Source: CAYWHE01 sp964458125 (GTDB lineage: Bacteria > Bacteroidota > Bacteroidia > AKYH767-A > OLB10). From it: DNA of 7,682 nt. The first letter of the stretch is position 1. Each line of letters starts with the position of its first letter. A program made the position numbers and the translations under genes. Of the stretch, positions 6,984-7,682 are shown one piece after another. Where the stretch lies: contig CAYWHE010000200.1 in the NCBI GenBank assembly GCA_964458125.1, forward strand, positions 1 to 7,682, written 5' to 3'. The notes under the pieces were generated by a model. It was not told the DNA's origin. It saw nothing but the letters and a program-made list of their open reading frames with translations, and made no database searches.

Positions 6984-7015
6984 CTAAGGTAAGGGAATTT
7001 TCATCTCCGTTCAGT
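6984..7015 (-). promoter_or_regulatory. Possible Bacteroidota-type promoter of the transport operon
   Basis: On the minus strand, TACCTTAG (6991 to 6984) differs at one position from the Bacteroidota -7 consensus TAnnTTTG. About 20 bases upstream is ACTG, only a poor match to the -33 TTTG. Transcription would begin near 6978, giving a leader of about 40 bases before the ATG at 6936 and excluding the GTG at 7029. The call rests on one partial motif. Confidence 0.22.
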
Positions 7016-7053
7016 AAGATAATGATCACATTCCTTCATGATATTCCTCAAGG

Positions 7054-7081
7054 TTGAAGATACGAAATCTGCCGTTATTTG
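7054..7081 (+). promoter_or_regulatory. Weak candidate promoter for the small eRF1-like gene
   Basis: TTG at 7054-7056 lies 17 bases before GTTATTTG (7074-7081). The second element matches the TTTG half of the Bacteroidota -7 consensus but not its TA. It is the best-placed candidate upstream of the gene at 7139 and would produce a leader of about 50 bases containing the two palindromes at 7094-7120. Confidence 0.2.
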
Positions 7082-7093
7082 CAGAGAGACAAG

Positions 7094-7120
7094 GGTATAC
7101 CTGTAGGAGGTTTAATAAAC
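7094..7120 (+). promoter_or_regulatory. Two adjacent palindromes flanking an AGGAGG, leader of the eRF1-like gene
   Basis: GGTATACC (7094-7101) is a perfect 8-base palindrome. GTTTAATAAAC (7110-7120) is a perfect palindrome around one central base. Between them is AGGAGG (7105-7110), a full Shine-Dalgarno sequence, but it sits 28 bases from the ATG at 7139 with no ATG, GTG or TTG at the normal distance. ACCT (7099-7102) could pair with AGGT (7108-7111) and mask it. The segment could be an operator or a leader element; its function is unknown. Confidence 0.35.
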
Positions 7121-7138
7121 AATCTTAAAAACAAGTGT

Positions 7139-7567
7139 ATGAAAACAAATGAAGTAAAGTGCATCGGTGTATGGATGGACCATACCCAGGCCTGGCTGAT
7201 CATCCCCGGTGAACCGGCCGACAAAATGAAACAGATCCTGTCTTCCTTCCAGGGACGATTACGTGTTCCGGGAGAAGAGTCTGACGGCACCAGGCTCAGT
7301 AATTACCGTTCCACCAACAATGAGCACCACAAACACCAGCAGGAAAAGGAGGAGTTGCAGTCCTTTTTCAGGGACGTAGCCGCTGACCTGGACTCGTATA
7401 CCGATTTGCTCTTGTTCGGACCTACCACCGCAGCAACGGAATTCAGTCATTACCTTTCCGGACTGAAGGCGTATCAGAAAAAAAATATTTCCGTGCGAAC
7501 AACGGACAAACTCACCCCGAACCAGATGGTGGAAACCGTCCGGAAGTTTTTTGCGATAACGGCATAA
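7139..7567 (+). CDS. Small eRF1-like ('translational machinery') family protein, tentative
   Basis: The 142-residue protein has no signal peptide or membrane segment and should be cytoplasmic. It starts with a strand-like VWMDHTQAWLII (11-22), then a polar, variable middle with a His/Gln/Glu-rich patch (NEHHKHQQEKEE, 61-72). It ends in FFRDVAADL, LLLFGPTTAATEF (91-102) and DKLTPNQMVETVRKFF (123-138). This order resembles small bacterial eRF1-domain-like proteins often labelled 'translational machinery protein' or host-attachment-like: 'V.lDH..A', an 'FF..v...L' helix, 'GP..a..e...yl', then a 'D.lT..q.v..vr.fF' tail. In eRF1 and Dom34 relatives this domain contacts the ribosome, but no role is proven for the small bacterial forms. 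The ATG at 7139 is chosen over a TTG at 7079, which would add 20 residues of untypical sequence. It is divergent from the transport operon and seems to be a single gene. Confidence 0.6.
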   Translation: MKTNEVKCIGVWMDHTQAWLIIPGEPADKMKQILSSFQGRLRVPGEESDGTRLSNYRSTNNEHHKHQQEKEELQSFFRDVAADLDSYTDLLLFGPTTAATEFSHYLSGLKAYQKKNISVRTTDKLTPNQMVETVRKFFAITA

Positions 7568-7568
7568 T

Positions 7569-7682
7569 GCCTGATCTATTCTATTCGACTTGACTTTTAC
7601 AAGGACAAAGTCCGAAGTGAAAGTTGCAGTCGAATGAATCCCGGTCGCGAAGCGAAGTGGGATAGATCCAGGGCTTGCCCTG
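7569..7682. repeat. Cluster of imperfect palindromes at the right edge, REP/RAYT-like element (incomplete)
   Basis: Starting directly after the stop codon at 7565-7567, almost every base can be paired. Hairpin 1 spans 7583-7635. Hairpin 2 pairs ATCCC (7638-7642) with GGGAT (7659-7663), with an inner stem TCGC-GAA-GCGA at 7645-7655. Hairpin 3 pairs CAGGGC (7669-7674) with GCCCTG (7677-7682) and may extend beyond the window. An alternative outer stem pairs GATCTATTC (7573-7581) with GGATAGATC (7660-7668), one wobble pair included. No open frame covers it. Strings of short hairpins with GC-rich heads are what surrounds REP-associated tyrosine (Y1) transposase genes, so a RAYT gene or further copies may lie to the right. 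A structured RNA or a complex terminator are alternatives. Confidence 0.55.
7583..7635. repeat. Long three-part hairpin
   Basis: Three nested stems share one axis. ATTCGACT (7583-7590) pairs with AGTCGAAT (7628-7635). GACTTTTAC (7592-7600) pairs with GTGAAAGTT (7617-7625) using two G-T wobbles. GGAC (7603-7606) pairs with GTCC (7610-7613) around the loop AAA. Only small bulges separate them, giving about 21 pairs in 53 bases. The wobbles and bulges show selection on a single-stranded fold rather than a simple DNA palindrome. No run of T follows on either strand, so it is not a canonical intrinsic terminator, although it may stop transcription of the upstream gene. Confidence 0.6.

Noticed and set aside
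7079..7138. TTG at 7079 as start of the eRF1-like gene
   Set aside because: The added 20 residues are unlike the family start, the ATG at 7139 directly precedes the conserved VWMDH region, and the extension spans palindromic leader sequence.
7569..7682. Integron attC site
   Set aside because: No GTTRRRY / RYYYAAC core sites at the ends and no integron cassette arrangement.

Overview
The window looks like a chromosomal stretch of a Bacteroidota bacterium. This is inferred from the response-regulator/PP2C protein type common in that phylum, signal peptides ending in Ala-Gln, A-rich start regions without Shine-Dalgarno sequences, and moderate GC content. Nothing visible fixes a genus. No tRNA, rRNA, CRISPR array or complete insertion sequence was seen.

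Layout. Positions 1-244 (+) hold the 3' end of an ABC-2 type transporter permease. A 168-base gap rich in dyad symmetry follows. Positions 413-1765 (+) encode a receiver / coiled-coil / PP2C (SpoIIE-RsbU type) serine phosphatase. Seven bases later, and convergent with it, lies the 3' end of a compact five-gene minus-strand operon spanning 6936 down to 1773. In transcription order it encodes a LolA-like periplasmic carrier (PF17131-type 'outer membrane lipoprotein-sorting protein'), two paralogous FtsX/MacB-type permeases of 404 residues each, a LolD/MacB-type ATPase, and an outer-membrane beta-barrel protein. Two of the four junctions are ATGA overlaps, one is an 11-base A-rich gap, and the last is a 4-base gap leading to a TTG start. 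After a divergent intergenic region, 7139-7567 (+) encodes a small protein resembling bacterial eRF1-like 'translational machinery' proteins. From about 7569 to the right edge is a dense series of imperfect palindromes resembling a REP/RAYT-type element.

How the genes may work together. The operon covers every compartment of the envelope: an ATPase and two permeases in the inner membrane, a LolA-fold carrier in the periplasm and a barrel in the outer membrane. The simplest reading is a dedicated LolCDE-like machine that extracts a lipid, glycolipid or lipoprotein from the inner membrane and delivers it to the outer membrane. PF17131 carriers more often sit beside RND/MMPL exporters, so the ABC pairing with a dedicated barrel is the most interesting system here. 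The substrate cannot be read from the sequence. The convergent phosphatase is probably an independent signalling output and is not shown to control the operon.
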